From Owenia fusiformis (Eukaryota; Annelida; Polychaeta; Sabellida; Oweniidae), in contig CAIIXF020000005.1 in NCBI GenBank assembly GCA_903813345.2, forward strand, positions 32,675,375-32,739,374: DNA of 64,000 nt, given 5' to 3'. Position numbers and translations under genes: made by a program. The notes beneath the pieces were generated by a model, which was not told the DNA's origin, did not search any database, and worked only from the letters and a program-made list of their open reading frames with translations. Of this stretch, positions 11,941-24,281 are shown one piece after another. Numbering within the stretch: position 1 is the first letter of the stretch; every line of letters begins with the position of its first letter.

Positions 11941-14900
11941 CTACCAAATTGGTGAATTATAACCAAACAGTGTAAAGTCTAGAATATATAAATGCATGAG
12001 CTTTTTCAGATCTTCTATAGGGATAGTCTTATATGCAGCACCCATTTGTTCTTGGGTTGACGAAAATGAGTATCTGTGTCCAGTGTAGTTCAGTTTTTCC
12101 TCAACTCCCATCCTCTTTAGCGTGTATTTCATGTCAGTATCCATTGTTTCATATTTGCCTACGATGTCATACTGGATGGCACATGGTCGACAGAGCTCTG
12201 AATACTGTTGCCAGTGTTCGTTAAATGGCCTCTTAACGCGAGGATGCACCAAGTATTTAGCAAACTGTCTAAATGTTACATTTTCTCCGGAAAGTCGATC
12301 CTCAAGTGGAACATCTTCATCTATCAGGTCATACACCTCAGTGCCATACTTTCTCCGGAAATAATCATTGCGTATATTCACAAATTTATTCATATATGCT
12401 GAAAATATCCTTTCGAATGGATTTCGAACGAATGCGAATTTCAAATAGTTATGAAGTCTGTATTCTATCTCCGGTTTTGAGTACATATCCAGAGTGGGAA
12501 AATATTTTTTTGTTGTGTCTTTTTCATGCACAAACTTGGTTTCGATTTGGTCAATGGATGTTATATTATTTGGTTCAGCACTCATGATGTAAAGTACCTT
12601 TAGCCAATTAGAACATGCAACTTTAGGTACTTTACAATATAGTATTTTCAGTTTATCATTTACTACAATATTCGTGAACATAAGAGGATGAATGGGACGC
12701 TTGTTGTTATGGTGAATCTCTTTACAACTAGATTCAATCAGTTTCCTGCGATTATTCATCTTCTTCTCCATAAGTTCCCAGTAGTCCTGTACCTGGAAGT
12801 GAAAAAGCAGTTCGTGAGTTACAAATCTGAACTTATCATTTTCAATTACATTCCAAAATTTTCTCCAAATCGAATCAATGTCAACTTATTGCAAAATTTA
12901 AAGAGCATCAAATTTGAGTGAGTATTGGTTCAGACGAACGGCTGTTTTTATTTGTCCCAAAATCGTTGACAGACAGACGGACAGAGGGACGAGATGGTGA
13001 TCGCCAGTAAGCCAATACAAAGAAGCTTTACATGTTAAAATACAAATTGTCACTTGCGTCTGAAAATTAAAACAAAATAGTGAACTGTGAAGCACGCATT
13101 AAAATGCTCATAAATGTAAAATGTATACGTATGTACACTCCCCTCCATAAGTTTGGCAACCTTTTTTCCCCATTGAACTACGTGTTAAAGCCTCTTTACG
13201 TTGGAATTTTTATTTACTTAACCTGCGATGAAATAACTTATAATACTGATGGAAACGTAACTTGACTTTATTTCCAATACCTCCAAATTTTCTCAATTTT
13301 TTTCCTCAATTATAATAGGTCGAAAATTGATGATAAATTTGATGAATTTTTGAAAATCGTTATTCCCATGTAATCCAATTGGAAAAGGAGGGTTCGGGGC
13401 AAATCAGAAATCGGGATATCTTTTCAGTAAAAGATTCAGCAAAAAATATTTTTATATAAAAAATTGAATTGTCTAACTTTTTTTAACACTAAGTGTTTAG
13501 TTTATTTGATGAATATTAAAGTTACAGCGCTTCAAAGTCATTTTTGAAAATAATTTTTCGCCTCCTGTGTTATTTCAATGGGAGAGGTTTTTTGAAAAAC
13601 AATTTTGACTTTAAAGCCCTATAACTTTGTTGAACCTGAAGAAACATATCAATTTTTTGTTAAATAAAGTTAGCAAATTCAATTGCCTGCCTAACTCGTA
13701 TTTTTTGCAAGGACTCGGATGGATGGATATTCTGTCATATGACTTGCGGCAAACCTACCATTTCCCATTGGTTAACATGGGAATGTCGATTTTCAAAAAT
13801 TCATCAAATTTATCATCAATTTTCGACCTATTGTAATTGAGGAAAAAACTTGAAAAAATTTGGAGGTATTGGAATTAAATTCAAATTACGTTTCCATCAA
13901 TAGTATAAGTATTTTCATCGCAGGTTAAGTAAATAAAAATTCAAAGGTAAAGAGGCTTTAACACGTAGTTCAATGGGGGGAAAAAGGTTGCCAAACATAT
14001 GGAGGGGAGTGTAGAATCAATAGTTTTGCTTCAAGACCCTGGCCATCTTAATGTGTTGGAAAAGTAGAGAGGGGGGGGGGGCGTCCAAAGTCTTGAAGCA
14101 GAATAAAATAGGGAATGGTTATTGCAGACTAAGGTGTAATGCAATTTGTGGCATTTTAGTGGTATTAAAAGCAAATAAATAAACCATAAACCGAATACAG
14201 TACCACATTTGACATGTTTAAGACCTCTTGAGTTCAGCCAAAAATAACTTATTTTGTCTACAAACGTGTAATCGTGTACTGATTTTAGAAAAATTGAAAA
14301 GAAATGACCTTTGTTATAGTTTCATAAATGTACGTACCTGCACAACCCGGTTGTTCGACACCCGTGTCTTCTTGTGGTTTTCCTTCATGGAATAATCTGC
14401 AAAACATGTGATCAAATATTTGATAAATCTCTTATAGTCTTCATACTTATATTGCTTAGCTAATTCCAATAGAAAATGGCACTTCACAATTTGCTTATCT
14501 TACATGTACTAACAAGAGGAGTGTAAGGGATGGTTACTTCTCAACAATAGGGAGGTTAATGTGAGCGTATAATATTTCGATCCCCGGGGATTACTGCCCC
14601 GCTCTCAATTCACATTTCCAGGGACCTAATTACAGTTCACACTACCCTACCCCCACAATGTAGCCTGTATTTCTTTAAAAGGGATACAGGCTACAGTGAA
14701 GTTGCAAATGGAGCAGGTAACTCTATGTTTGTCTATAGGGCTTTAGATCCCATAATATGAATCTATACAATGTTTATAGTAAAACACTTGGAATGTATGT
14801 TAAATCTAGTAAATCTTCAGAAATATGGAAAAAACAAACGTCCTCCATTTGTAACTTTTAAAAACGTAAATCTTAAACTCCCAAACCAGCTTAAATGTCT

Positions 14901-15910
14901 CTGATTAAAACACAAGTGTAATATTGTGGAATTGACACTCTAGGGATTTAGGTAATCGCACGGTGTCAACTTTGATGGAAAGTGTCTCTTTAGTGATAGA
15001 ATTAGATGATGAGGTAATCTTGACTTGTCAAAGGTATTTTAAGAAAGAGGGATCGGCATTCGGCTTAGATTGTATTTGACCATTCCACATACTGTACACT
15101 AAGCAAAGTGTCAGAGGTTAGTAAATATTAAGTAGGCCTACAATGTAGATGCTCTCTTTGAAAGTTCTAGGCAAAACCAAACTATCGTAAAGAGCGACTA
15201 TTTCATTAACTTTAGATAACGCTCTAGAAAATTCCTATGCAATTATTCTGCTTTGCGCCTAATTGTAAATTATTCAAAAAATAATTAAACGGCCCAAGAA
15301 AAATAAATGTTTTAAAGGGTGTTTCTATGAGAAACGTCCTTCGGACGTAGGGGGTCTCACCTTTTTAACACTGCGTATTGGATTACAACGGAGAAGCAGA
15401 GCTGAATGTGGCCTGGCCGGGCTGGCATATGACATGAGTTGGTTTATTTAGTCTGGTATTATTAGCAGCCTTTAGTTATATGTTAAAAAAAATGATTTGT
15501 GAATTTATTAACGTTTCCAGGGAAACTGACATGTTTCAACCCCTTACCGTATTAAACCAAAGACATCCATTTAGAGCGTGAGATCACGTCCCAGGATTTC
15601 CAAACATCCAGACTGAGACTCAAATTATTGTTCTGACAGAACGTGTTGAACTTTCGATACGTACCCTAGTTGACTCCGCGTGATATACTATGGTATCATA
15701 TATACTCCTAATGATATAATCTATATATAGTCTATGTATATATCTAGTAGTCTTACCCATTACTATGTGGTGAGATAGTTTAGCACTAGGTGTGCGTGAG
15801 TCTGTGAGTATTTGTGTGAAAGTTAGAAAGGCCACAGTTCCTATGACACACATCAGTCCTAGGAGGGCCATCTTTGGTCGAGATATCGCCATCGACATGA
15901 TGTTCGACAT
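11941..15910 (-). CDS. Carbohydrate sulfotransferase, CHST8-14 / HNK-1 sulfotransferase family, complete, 3 exons
   Basis: Transfers sulfate from PAPS to a glycan in the Golgi lumen (known of the family). Coding exons on the minus strand: 15910-15757, 14396-14338, 12792-11941. Phases match at both junctions and give 354 residues, a usual length. ATG 15910 opens a short cytosolic tail and a hydrophobic segment at about residues 14-31 (type II membrane anchor). The 5'-phosphosulfate loop KVPKVACSNW is at about 125-134; the 3'-phosphate motif RNPFERIFSAY is at about 194-204. YDIVGKYETM and the C-terminal LDFTLFGY are family hallmarks. NVTF and NYTG are possible N-glycosylation sites. The stem is short, and exon 2 (20 codons) is basic. 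The motifs place it beside chondroitin/dermatan and GalNAc 4-O-sulfotransferases and CHST10. The acceptor sugar cannot be told from sequence, so no symbol is given. Its first intron is 1.36 kb; the second (12793-14337) carries a Tc1-like MITE. Confidence 0.92.
13136..14011. mobile_element. Tc1/mariner-type foldback MITE, copy 1 (876 bp)
   Basis: Starts CACTCCCCTCCATAAGTTTG and ends with its inverse (CATATGGAGGGGAGTG), flanked by TA on both sides (13134-13135, 14012-14013). The two halves are long inverted repeats of about 400 bp, matching in reverse through TGAACTACGTGTTAAAGCC and TCGAAAATTGATGATAAAT. It sits in the second sulfotransferase intron. The CCCCTCC terminus and TA duplication fit Tc1/mariner-derived MITEs. 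No transposase is present. Confidence 0.88.
14397..15756 (-). other. First intron of the sulfotransferase gene
   Basis: Bounded by GTAAG at the donor (15756) and a TTTTGCAG acceptor next to 14396. AT-rich, with no exon or clear repeat recognised. A G-run lies nearby, in the other intron, at about 14070-14081. Confidence 0.7.
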
Positions 15911-16914
15911 GTTAAACTATGATTAGAGATTCTGGCCTCAGCAATTTTCCAATTTATTATCCGATGTTATTCTTCCTGTTAGTTTGATATCCGGTAACAA
16001 TTATGTTGTTGTAGAGTTTTCTGTGGCTTCAGAAGCCATTTTTCACTCCACAAAATTATCAGTATCAGCCTTCGGTATGATGACAGAGTGAGAAAATCAG
16101 ATCTTTGACCTATAGAAGACTACAGCGACCCAACGTTCAAACAGAATATTGCAGTCTCTCTTGCAGTTTCTAACTTCCTACAACGGGGCTTTGGCAACCC
16201 ATGGCTCCGCCAAAGTTTTCTGTGTTTGAGATACCAGATTTACCATTATTGTGAAATCTGCTCCTTCGATCATAAGCATACGCGATTATAGCTAATGTCA
16301 ACTTGGCATTTATCTCTTACTGATGTATAATACATCGAACATTATCCAGTACTCCAGCAGATTCGTCTAAACTGAACGTATGGATTCTCTGAAATTTTGA
16401 GACTCTGAGGTCGCAGTTGCCTATATTACGTTGAAGCTCAGTTGTGAGTTACGCTGAACGATTGCTACTTGATAGCCTCTCCTGTCAGATAGGAGGGACG
16501 GCCTCAAAAGTTTAGCAGTGATTTCTAAAACTAAAAGTTTACCAAGTTTACAATGGTTTTAGAGAGAGGATATAAGCCCATAGCTATGTAGTCAAGTTCT
16601 TCTTTATATTATGTGCCACAGAAGGATACTGTCCACTTTGGGTTCAGTTTTGCAAATGCCTTGTCAATTTACAAAGCCTCACTTATCTTAGGATCCTATT
16701 TATTCCCTCGCGAAGCTGAAAGGAATAACATCATAAGGAGAAGCATTACTCTTTGTATCATATTCCATAGATAGTATAATGAATGTACTTGCTTTATTTG
16801 CTTCAGTGAAAACAGATCTAACGGGGATATCCCACTAGGATCCTGGCCATCTAATGTTGGCACTGCCAGTGAGGATGGCTTCAAGATGGTGTACCATGAG
16901 TGCCCTACTCTGAG
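15911..16914. other. Sequence upstream of the sulfotransferase, no gene seen
   Basis: Would contain the 5' UTR and promoter of the minus-strand sulfotransferase. I could not place a TATA box or other core element with confidence. No ORF of interest. Confidence 0.5.
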
Positions 16915-16984
16915 AATGGTGCAGGAATGGCTATATCGTTGTAGAGCGATATATATCGCTATACTGCCTCTCATTGACTTACAT

Positions 16985-18660
16985 GTGATATATTCGATAT
17001 ATATCGTCGATATATAAGGCTATAAAAAATCTGGCCAGATATACTTCTCCAGATTTTATCATGTTCCTGGCATTTACCCATGACGATATACACGCTATAT
17101 TCGATATGTATCCTCTTGCCAAGATATAGAGCGATATACACACGATGTATACGCTATATTTGATATATATATATATCCTGTCTTTAAGATATATATCAGA
17201 TATATCCCCAATACATGGGTTTGTTGAATCAGTTCTTACAATAAGCCATGATGATATACACGATATACACGATATATTCGATATATATCCTATTTTCAAG
17301 ATATAGAACGATATACACATGATATATACGCTATATTCGATATATATCCTGTCTTCAAGATATATATCGGATATATATCCCCAATACAGGGTTTGTTGAA
17401 TCAGTTCTTAAAATTATTTATAACGATATACACGATATACACGATATATTCGATATATATCCTATTTTCAAGATATAGAACGATATACACAAGATATATA
17501 CGCTATATTCGATATATATATCCTGTGTTTAAGATATATATCGGATATATATCCCCAATACAGAGATTGTTGAGTCGGTTCTTACAATTGTCCATGACGA
17601 TATACACGATATACACGATATATTCGATATATATCCTCTTTTCAAGATATAGAACGATATACACACGATATATACCCTATATTCGATATATATATCCTGT
17701 GTTTAAGATATATATCGGATATATCCCCAATACAGAGATTGTTGAGTCGGTTCTTACAATTAGCCATGATGATATACACGATATACACGATATATTCGAT
17801 ATATATCCTCTTTTCAAGATATAGAACGATATACACACGATATATACGCTATATTCGATATATATATCCTGTCTTAAAGATATATCGGATATATATCCCC
17901 AATACAGGATTTGTTGAATCAGTTCTTAAAATTATACACGACGATATACACGATATACACGATATATTCGATATATATCCTATTTTCAAGATATAGAACG
18001 ATATATACAAGATATATACGCTATATTTGATATATATCCTGTCTTAAAGATATATCGGAAATATATCCCTAATAAGGGTTTGTTGAATCAGTTCTTAAAA
18101 TTATGCACGACGATATACACGATATACACGATATATTCGATATATATCCTCTTTTCAAGATATAGAGCGATATACACACGATATATACGCTATATTCGAT
18201 ATATATATCCTGTCTTAAAGATATATCGGATATATATCCCCAATACAGGATTTGTTGAATCAGTTCTTAAAATTATACACGACGATATACACGATATACA
18301 CGATATATTCGATATATATCCTATTTTCAAGATATAGAGCGATATACACACGATATATACGCTATATTTGATATATATCCTGTCTTAAAGATATATCGGA
18401 TATATCCACAACACAGGGTTTGTTGAATCAGTTCTTAAAATTATCCATGACGATATACACGATATGCACGATATATTCGATATATATCCTCTTTTCAAGA
18501 TATAGAGCGATATACACACGATATATACGCTATATTCGATATATAACTTCTTTTCAAGATATAGAGCGATAAACTAATGATATACACGACATATTTGATA
18601 CATATTCTCTTTTCAAGATATTGACCGATATACACATGATATATACGATTTATTCCATAG
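16985..18660. repeat. ~171-bp GATATA-rich satellite array
   Basis: The unit anchor TTTGTTGAATCAGTTCTTA (or ATTGTTGAGTCGGTTCTTA) recurs near 17219, 17391, 17564, 17737, 17909, 18078, 18248 and 18418, a period of about 169-173 bp. The rest of each unit is palindrome-rich CGATATACACGATATA, TTCGATATATATCC and AAGATATATATCGG sequence. Open frames seen across it (YTIYTIYSIYILF on one strand) are by-products of the repeats, not genes. Confidence 0.92.
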
Positions 18661-18931
18661 TTAGCATGATATTCATAGGATAACATGTGAAAATAAAAAC
18701 GTTTTTTTTGTAATCAGTGGTAAAATATGATATTTTTGACAAATTTTCACTTAACCATAGCATACAGTTTTTTAGCCATGACATACGGCGTCGTATGCGA
18801 TGGTTTATGGATTTTTGCTACTTCAGACTCTAAACGACGCTAAGTGTCAACATCGCAGGATCGTTTGGAAAACTCGAATTAAATAACTGAATTTCCGACG
18901 ATTCTGATGATGACTTTAACTATGGAATAAA
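18649..18931. mobile_element. MITE with TTATTCCATAGTTA termini
   Basis: TTTATTCCATAGTTAGCATG at the left pairs with TAACTATGGAATAAAA at the right. The middle contains a CATACGGCGTCGTATG palindrome. It lies between the satellite array and the Tc1-like MITE. A related single end (TTATGGAATAAAAAGAACA) occurs at about 53290. Confidence 0.6.
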
Positions 18932-19178
18932 AAGAACATCCTCTATATATTCGATATATATCCTATAGAGCGATATACTAACGATACATACGCTATAGTG
19001 ACCGAGGGAAATACCGATAATATCCGAGAAAATATCGATATCATCCGAGGAATATTACCCATATCATCCCGACAGGTGAATAACGACCTTATACCATGGT
19101 CAAGAGCAACATCTACCCAAAATCTTCTGTTGAATGAGAGAAAAAAGGATTGAATCTTAAAAATATTTACGTTACATA

Positions 19179-19987
19179 CACTCCCCTCCGTAAGTTTGGC
19201 AATCTTAGCTCCCTCATTGAACTACGTGTTAAAGCCTCTTTATGTTTGAATTTCTATTTCCATTACCTGCGAGGAAAATACTTATAATATTGATGGGAAT
19301 GTAACTTAATTCATTTCCAATGCCTCCAAATGTTCCCAATTCTTTTCCTCAATTGCAATAGGTTGAAAATTGATGATAAATCTGATGAATTTTGGAAAAT
19401 CGACATTCCCATGTAAACCAATGGGAAATGGTAGGTTTGCCGCAAGTCATATGACAGAATATTTATCCATCTGAGATCTTGCAAAAAATACAAGTTAGGT
19501 GGCCAAAATTGTATTTGCTTACTTTGTTTAATAAAAATTTGATATGTTTCCTCAGTTTTAAAAAGTTATAGGTCTTCAAAGTCAAATTTATTTTTCTGTT
19601 ACTTAAGTATTCATAAAGTAAACTGAACACTTAGAGTACAAAAAGTAGACAATTCAATTTTCTATAATTATAAAAATATTTTGGGTGAGTCTTTTACTGG
19701 TTAGATACCCTGAAATCAGATTTGCCCCGGACCCACCATTTGCCATTGGTTTACATAGGAATGACGATTTTCACAAATTCATAAAGTTTATCATCAATTT
19801 TCGACCTATTGTGATTGAGGAAAAAATTGGGAAACCTTGGGGGCATTGGAATTGAAGTCAAGTTACATTTCCATCAATACAATAATACAATATTTTCAAA
19901 AGGTTATGTTAATAAAAATTCAAACAAAAAGAGCCTTTAATATGTAGTTCAATGAGGGGGTTAGGGTTGCAAAACTTATGGAGGGTA
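19179..19987. mobile_element. Tc1/mariner-type foldback MITE, copy 2
   Basis: Same family as 13136-14011: begins CACTCCCCTCCGTAAGTTTG after TA (19177-19178) and shares GAACTACGTGTTAAAGCC and the internal TTGATGATAAAT palindrome arms. The right end is damaged (ACTTATGGAGGGTATA instead of GGAGGGGAGTG). Nested in the 4.2 kb composite. Confidence 0.85.
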
Positions 19988-20084
19988 TAACCTACTCCCA
20001 AGTACATTGAGAAATTAAGTATAAGGGCAAGAAGAACAAAATACTTAAAGAAATTAAAATGTGAAGATAATTTTAATCAAAAAA

Positions 20085-20312
20085 TAAAAAATATTAAAAA
20101 ACTCATTTTTGGAAAAAAATGAATTTTCGGAAATAAATTTAATTTGTGAAAAAAAGATAGGACCTACTTGATATTTGTCTTGATATCAAGATATACACGA
20201 TTTTTTGGAAAAAATGAAAAATTTGGAAAAAATGAAAATTTTGAAAATATGAAAATTTGTGAAAAACTGAAAAAAATTGAAAATGATTTTTTTGGAAAAC
20301 ATGTAAAAAAAT
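20085..20312. repeat. A-rich low-complexity GAAAAAATGAAAATTT repeats
   Basis: Degenerate runs of GGAAAAAATGAAAA and TGAAAATTTG. It separates the second Tc1-like MITE from the right-hand satellite block. Confidence 0.8.
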
Positions 20313-20339
20313 TTAATATACCCTGATATCACCCCTCTA

Positions 20340-21015
20340 ATCCTGAATATCTTGAAAAGAGGATATATATCGAATGTATCGTATATATGGTGTGTATATC
20401 GCTCTATATCTTGGAAAGAGGATATATATCGAATATATCATGTATATCATGTTTAAAAAATATAATAACTGATTTAACAATATTGTAAATTGGGAATATA
20501 TATCCGATATATATCTTGAAGACAGGATATATATCGAATACCCTATTTTTCAAGCACGATATACGTACACGATATATTCGATATATATCCTCTTTCCTAG
20601 ATATAGAGCGATACACACGCGATATATACGCTAAAATCTATATATATCCTGTCTTCAAGATATATATCGGATATATATCTTCAATACAGAGGTTTGTCAA
20701 AAAGTTCTTATATTTATGGATGACGATATACACGATATATTCGATATATATCCTCTTTCCAAGATATAGAGCGATATACACATGATAACGATATACACGA
20801 TATATATCCTCTTTCCTAGATATAGAGCGATACACACACGATATATACGCTATAATCGATATATCCTGTCTTCAAGATATATCAGATATATATCTTCAAT
20901 ACAGAGGTTTGTCAAAAAGTTCTTATATTTATGGATGACGATATACACGATATACACGATATATTCGATATATATCCTACCCCAGAGATATATATCGGAT
21001 ATATTTCGATTTGAG
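20340..21015. repeat. Second GATATA satellite block, partly inverted
   Basis: 20340-20540 carries the satellite in reverse (CTTGAAAAGAGGATATATAT, TTGAAGACAGGATATA). 20545-21015 is in the same direction as the first array but with a different anchor, GAGGTTTGTCAAAAAGTTCT, at about 20690 and 20902 (spacing ~212 bp). Confidence 0.85.
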
Positions 21016-21113
21016 GATGGGGAGAGATAGTTTCACGAATATATCGTCTGAGAGACGATATATATCGCTATACGACGATATAGCCATTCCTGCACCTTTA
21101 TGCCTACTCTGAG

Positions 21114-22102
21114 CAACGAAGATATTTTACCAGGGGTTTAGTTTGTTATACAACCTGTTCCTCTACCATGTCTAATGCATATACATAGAAAATCTCAAAA
21201 CGTTCTGAAAAATAACGTCAGAATTGCTCTCAGACCCCCGACAATGGTTAACATAACCATGACTTTCAAGAGAAAATAGGATTGCATTTGAAGCATTCTA
21301 GGGCACACAAATCCGACGAATATGGACTAATAAAATGTAAAATATTGGCTATTTTTAAACATTTTTAAAGTGTTGGGCATCTCAATATACGCCAGGCAGT
21401 GATTAGTAAAACTTAAAATTATTCACTGTTTATAAGTCAAGTGTTGTTAGAACTGCAGGCTAGTGTCTTTTATGACCTTTTGAAGAGCACATAAGAATAA
21501 CTAACTTAAGTTGCTTATTTTAAACAAATACGTAAAATGAGACAGAAAATGCACGAGGCAGATGATAAATGCTACAGTTTGTACATTTTAGAGTTTAAAA
21601 AATAAATATGTTGTTATTTGAAATTATTAGGTCTTAATTCATTCAGTAACTTTTTGTGAGGGCAAGCTACAGAGGAAACTGAGTGCCAAGCAGGCAGGTA
21701 CTAGACACCGTGTTATATTTCACATATATTTCATATACGAGGTTTTAACTCCTGCCCTTAGTTCCTAGTCTACTATACAGCATTGGTATATTGACAGCTG
21801 GTACAGAGCTTTCACAATTATCAAATCTCGTGATAGTCTGTCAGCCCATATCTTCAAGGGAATAGAAGCCATCAGATAGAGTTGAGAATAAATTTCGAAA
21901 AATTGCCCAATTTACAATATTTTTGCTGTTATCATTCCATATCTCTTTCCCAACTAATTGAACTTGTCATTGTTTTTATTTTAGCCGAACAAGATGCCTC
22001 TTTTCATTCTTCTGTGTTGACTTTTGCAACTTTGTAAAGTTTGAATACGTTACTAAATGGCGTTGCGACTTGATCATTGTTTGGGGAGAATATATTGGTA
22101 TC
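21114..22102. other. Intergenic, no gene or repeat recognised
   Basis: AT-rich sequence with frequent stops in all frames. Nothing I can support. Confidence 0.5.
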
Positions 22103-22107
22103 TACAT

Positions 22108-22407
22108 CACGGTGACTATCCAGGCCCCGCATATCGCGAGCAAGTTCCCGCTTATATCGCGAGCAATGAGCTCATGTTAGAAGCGGGGCCTTGAGAGATA
22201 TGATAAAATATAGTTATAGTAGTTGAAGAACGTTGATGACCTGCAATTGAAATAGCCATTGTACCTATGAAATAAAGTTGTACTGAGTTTCATTAACCAA
22301 AAATCCATAGAAACGTTTATATTTCAATTTTATCATAATTATCTAGGCACAACTTCTAACATGAGTTTGTTGCTCGCGATGTAACCGGGGCCTGGATAGA
22401 CACCGTG
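22108..22407. mobile_element. 300-bp MITE with TACAT target duplication
   Basis: The left end CACGGTGACTATCCAGGCCC is matched by the right end GGGGCCTGGATAGACACCGTG's inverse. The arms continue with GCTCGCGAT and CTAACATGAG in inverted order. TACAT flanks both sides (22103-22107, 22408-22412). The left arm also repeats TATCGCGAGCAA twice. No coding capacity. Confidence 0.88.
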
Positions 22408-22412
22408 TACAT

Positions 22413-23304
22413 GTTAAGGCAGATTACATATACAATCATAATTAGACAATAAATTGTGTAAGGTAACATTTAAATGGCCAAGTGATTTAAAGGTCAATAC
22501 AATTCAAAAGATGAACATACTGGTATTTTACGTTTCAAAGTTTTATTGCTCATCAATGTTCAAACGGGCAAATCATTTGCTATCCCTGCTGAACTTTTGG
22601 CAGCAGCAGCGGCGGCAGCCATGCACGACGTGAATTTCTTAGCACTCATAGAATATTTCCTTGATCTTTTTTTTATTAATGTTACAACTTGCAAACGATA
22701 CTCTTATCATACTTTGTACACATTTCTAGTGAATTTGGTTTATCAGTTGCCGAGATAATACTTGTCAAAAAGTGGCTCATTATTCGGACACCCGATATAT
22801 CCTTCCTACTGCCTTGATTAAATTATATATATATATTATCTGGTCTCAGAGTAGCTGTACACCTGAAGTGAAGTATGATCTAAGAAGATGGTAATGGGCT
22901 GAATAACTCAACGTGTCATAATAGGTTAAACCCTTGACATGATTTTAAAGTGTTGTAATGTATCAGCCATTGTATATTGGGATTAGAATAACTTGTATTT
23001 GCAGATTAGATAGCAATGCGCATAGTGTAAATGTGAAGCTTTAATAGCTAATCTCAACAAGGTATATACACACATAGTTATGTGACCGACTATATCTTCA
23101 AGCTAGCCTATGACCTGTGTATCGCATATTATTCAATATCCATTTCCATAGTAACAACTATATAGCCCCATAATGCATCCTGATTATATGCAAATTGTAA
23201 TTTTGAGGGGCAATAGTTTAGGAGGGTGAGGTGAAAAAAATTAAATCAAAGCCTCTAATATTTCTAAATGGTTTACTATTGTTTGACAAAAATACCATGA
23301 AACA
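22413..23304. other. Intergenic, no gene recognised
   Basis: Contains a short GCAGCAGCAGCGGCGGCAGC stretch at about 22600-22620, the only GC-rich triplet repeat noticed, but no exon could be built around it. Confidence 0.5.
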
Positions 23305-23306
23305 TA

Positions 23307-23394
23307 CGAGGGTTGTCCAAGAAGTAATGCACAATATGCTCTAATATTAAAGAAAGTTAGAGCATACAGTGCATTACTTCTGGGACAACCCTCG
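23307..23394. mobile_element. 88-bp mariner-type palindromic MITE
   Basis: CGAGGGTTGTCCAAGAAGTA at the left is matched by TACTTCTGGGACAACCCTCG at the right, with TA on both sides. Only about 30 bp separates the arms. The ends resemble those of mariner-family transposons (recalled). Too small to encode anything. Confidence 0.88.
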
Positions 23395-23922
23395 TATAAA
23401 TTGAGTCATCAGACCAATGAAGTTCAAGTAAACGTTTTAAAGACGAGAATACATGTAAACTGACATATATGTAGTTTTCAATCAAGGAAATAATAAAAAT
23501 TTGCCCCCAATAACAGCTGACAGGGGACATAAACATATATTTAACTTTCAGTGAATTTGCACTTGTCGAATATACCAATCAAACAAACTATGTTCGTTGA
23601 GATAACAACCACTCATATTGAACAGATACACACTGATCACAAGATTTAAAATTTCAATTTATTGGTAGAAATTGATGCTCATCAGCCATTTTATCAAAAC
23701 AATTTTACACAATGTTATGAAATGGATGGGAAATGGATGGAAAAAACATTATGACAGAACCTGGAGATCAAAAGCACTCATTAATGCCATAATTCAATGG
23801 AGGATATATGGATACACTGACCATATCTGGAAAATTCATTATTTCAGGCATTCAAATTATATTCTTCATTCTGTGATCCTGAGAACTAATAATCAGTTAT
23901 TCATTCATTATCCATAGTACTT

Positions 23923-23928
23923 TTTATT
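23923..23928 (-). terminator. Candidate poly(A) signal for DNAJC2
   Basis: TTTATT on the plus strand (AATAAA on the gene strand) about 355 nt downstream of the DNAJC2 stop. A second candidate lies at about 23657-23662. Which is used cannot be told. Confidence 0.35.
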
Positions 23929-24281
23929 CTGAATTTTAGCATTAGTCAAAAAAATGTAATTTCAATTTTGGGACATTCGTAATTTTACAACATCTCATTA
24001 AGGTACAGGATAGGCCAGTTGTCGCATCATTATCTCGAGGGATGGGATAATATCAGGAGTCCATGACATTGTATTTGATTGTCCTTGTGTGTTCCTTATA
24101 TGATTGGTCAACCTTCAATGTTTACTTGAAACAAAGGGATCATTGGTAAAACTGAGTCAACTGTCAAAATGTTTCTTTCATCAATTCGTTATATAATCCA
24201 TCATCCTATCTCTTTCATGATTGGTTGTATTTGTATTTTGTAGTTGTCACTCTAATCCTATTGGTCTAATCGATGATGATG

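Larger units (their letters stand above)
16915..21102. mobile_element. 4.2 kb composite inverted-repeat element filled with GATATA satellite
   Basis: GTGCAGGAATGGCTATATCG at the left end (from 16919) recurs inverted at the right end (to about 21096). The inverted similarity continues through AGCGATATATATCG, about 42 bp in all. The unit is flanked by the 11-bp direct repeat CCTACTCTGAG at 16904-16914 and 21103-21113, which looks like a target duplication, although 3-6 extra bases separate it from the shared ends. Inside are satellite blocks 16985-18660 and 20340-21015, a MITE (18649-18931), a Tc1-like MITE (19179-19987) and an A-rich stretch (20085-20312). No transposase is encoded. Confidence 0.75.

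Noticed and set aside
17393-18337. Long open frames reading YTIYTIYSIYILFSRY across the satellite
   Set aside because: They appear in several frames on both strands and follow the GATATA repeat exactly; they are by-products of the repeat, not genes.
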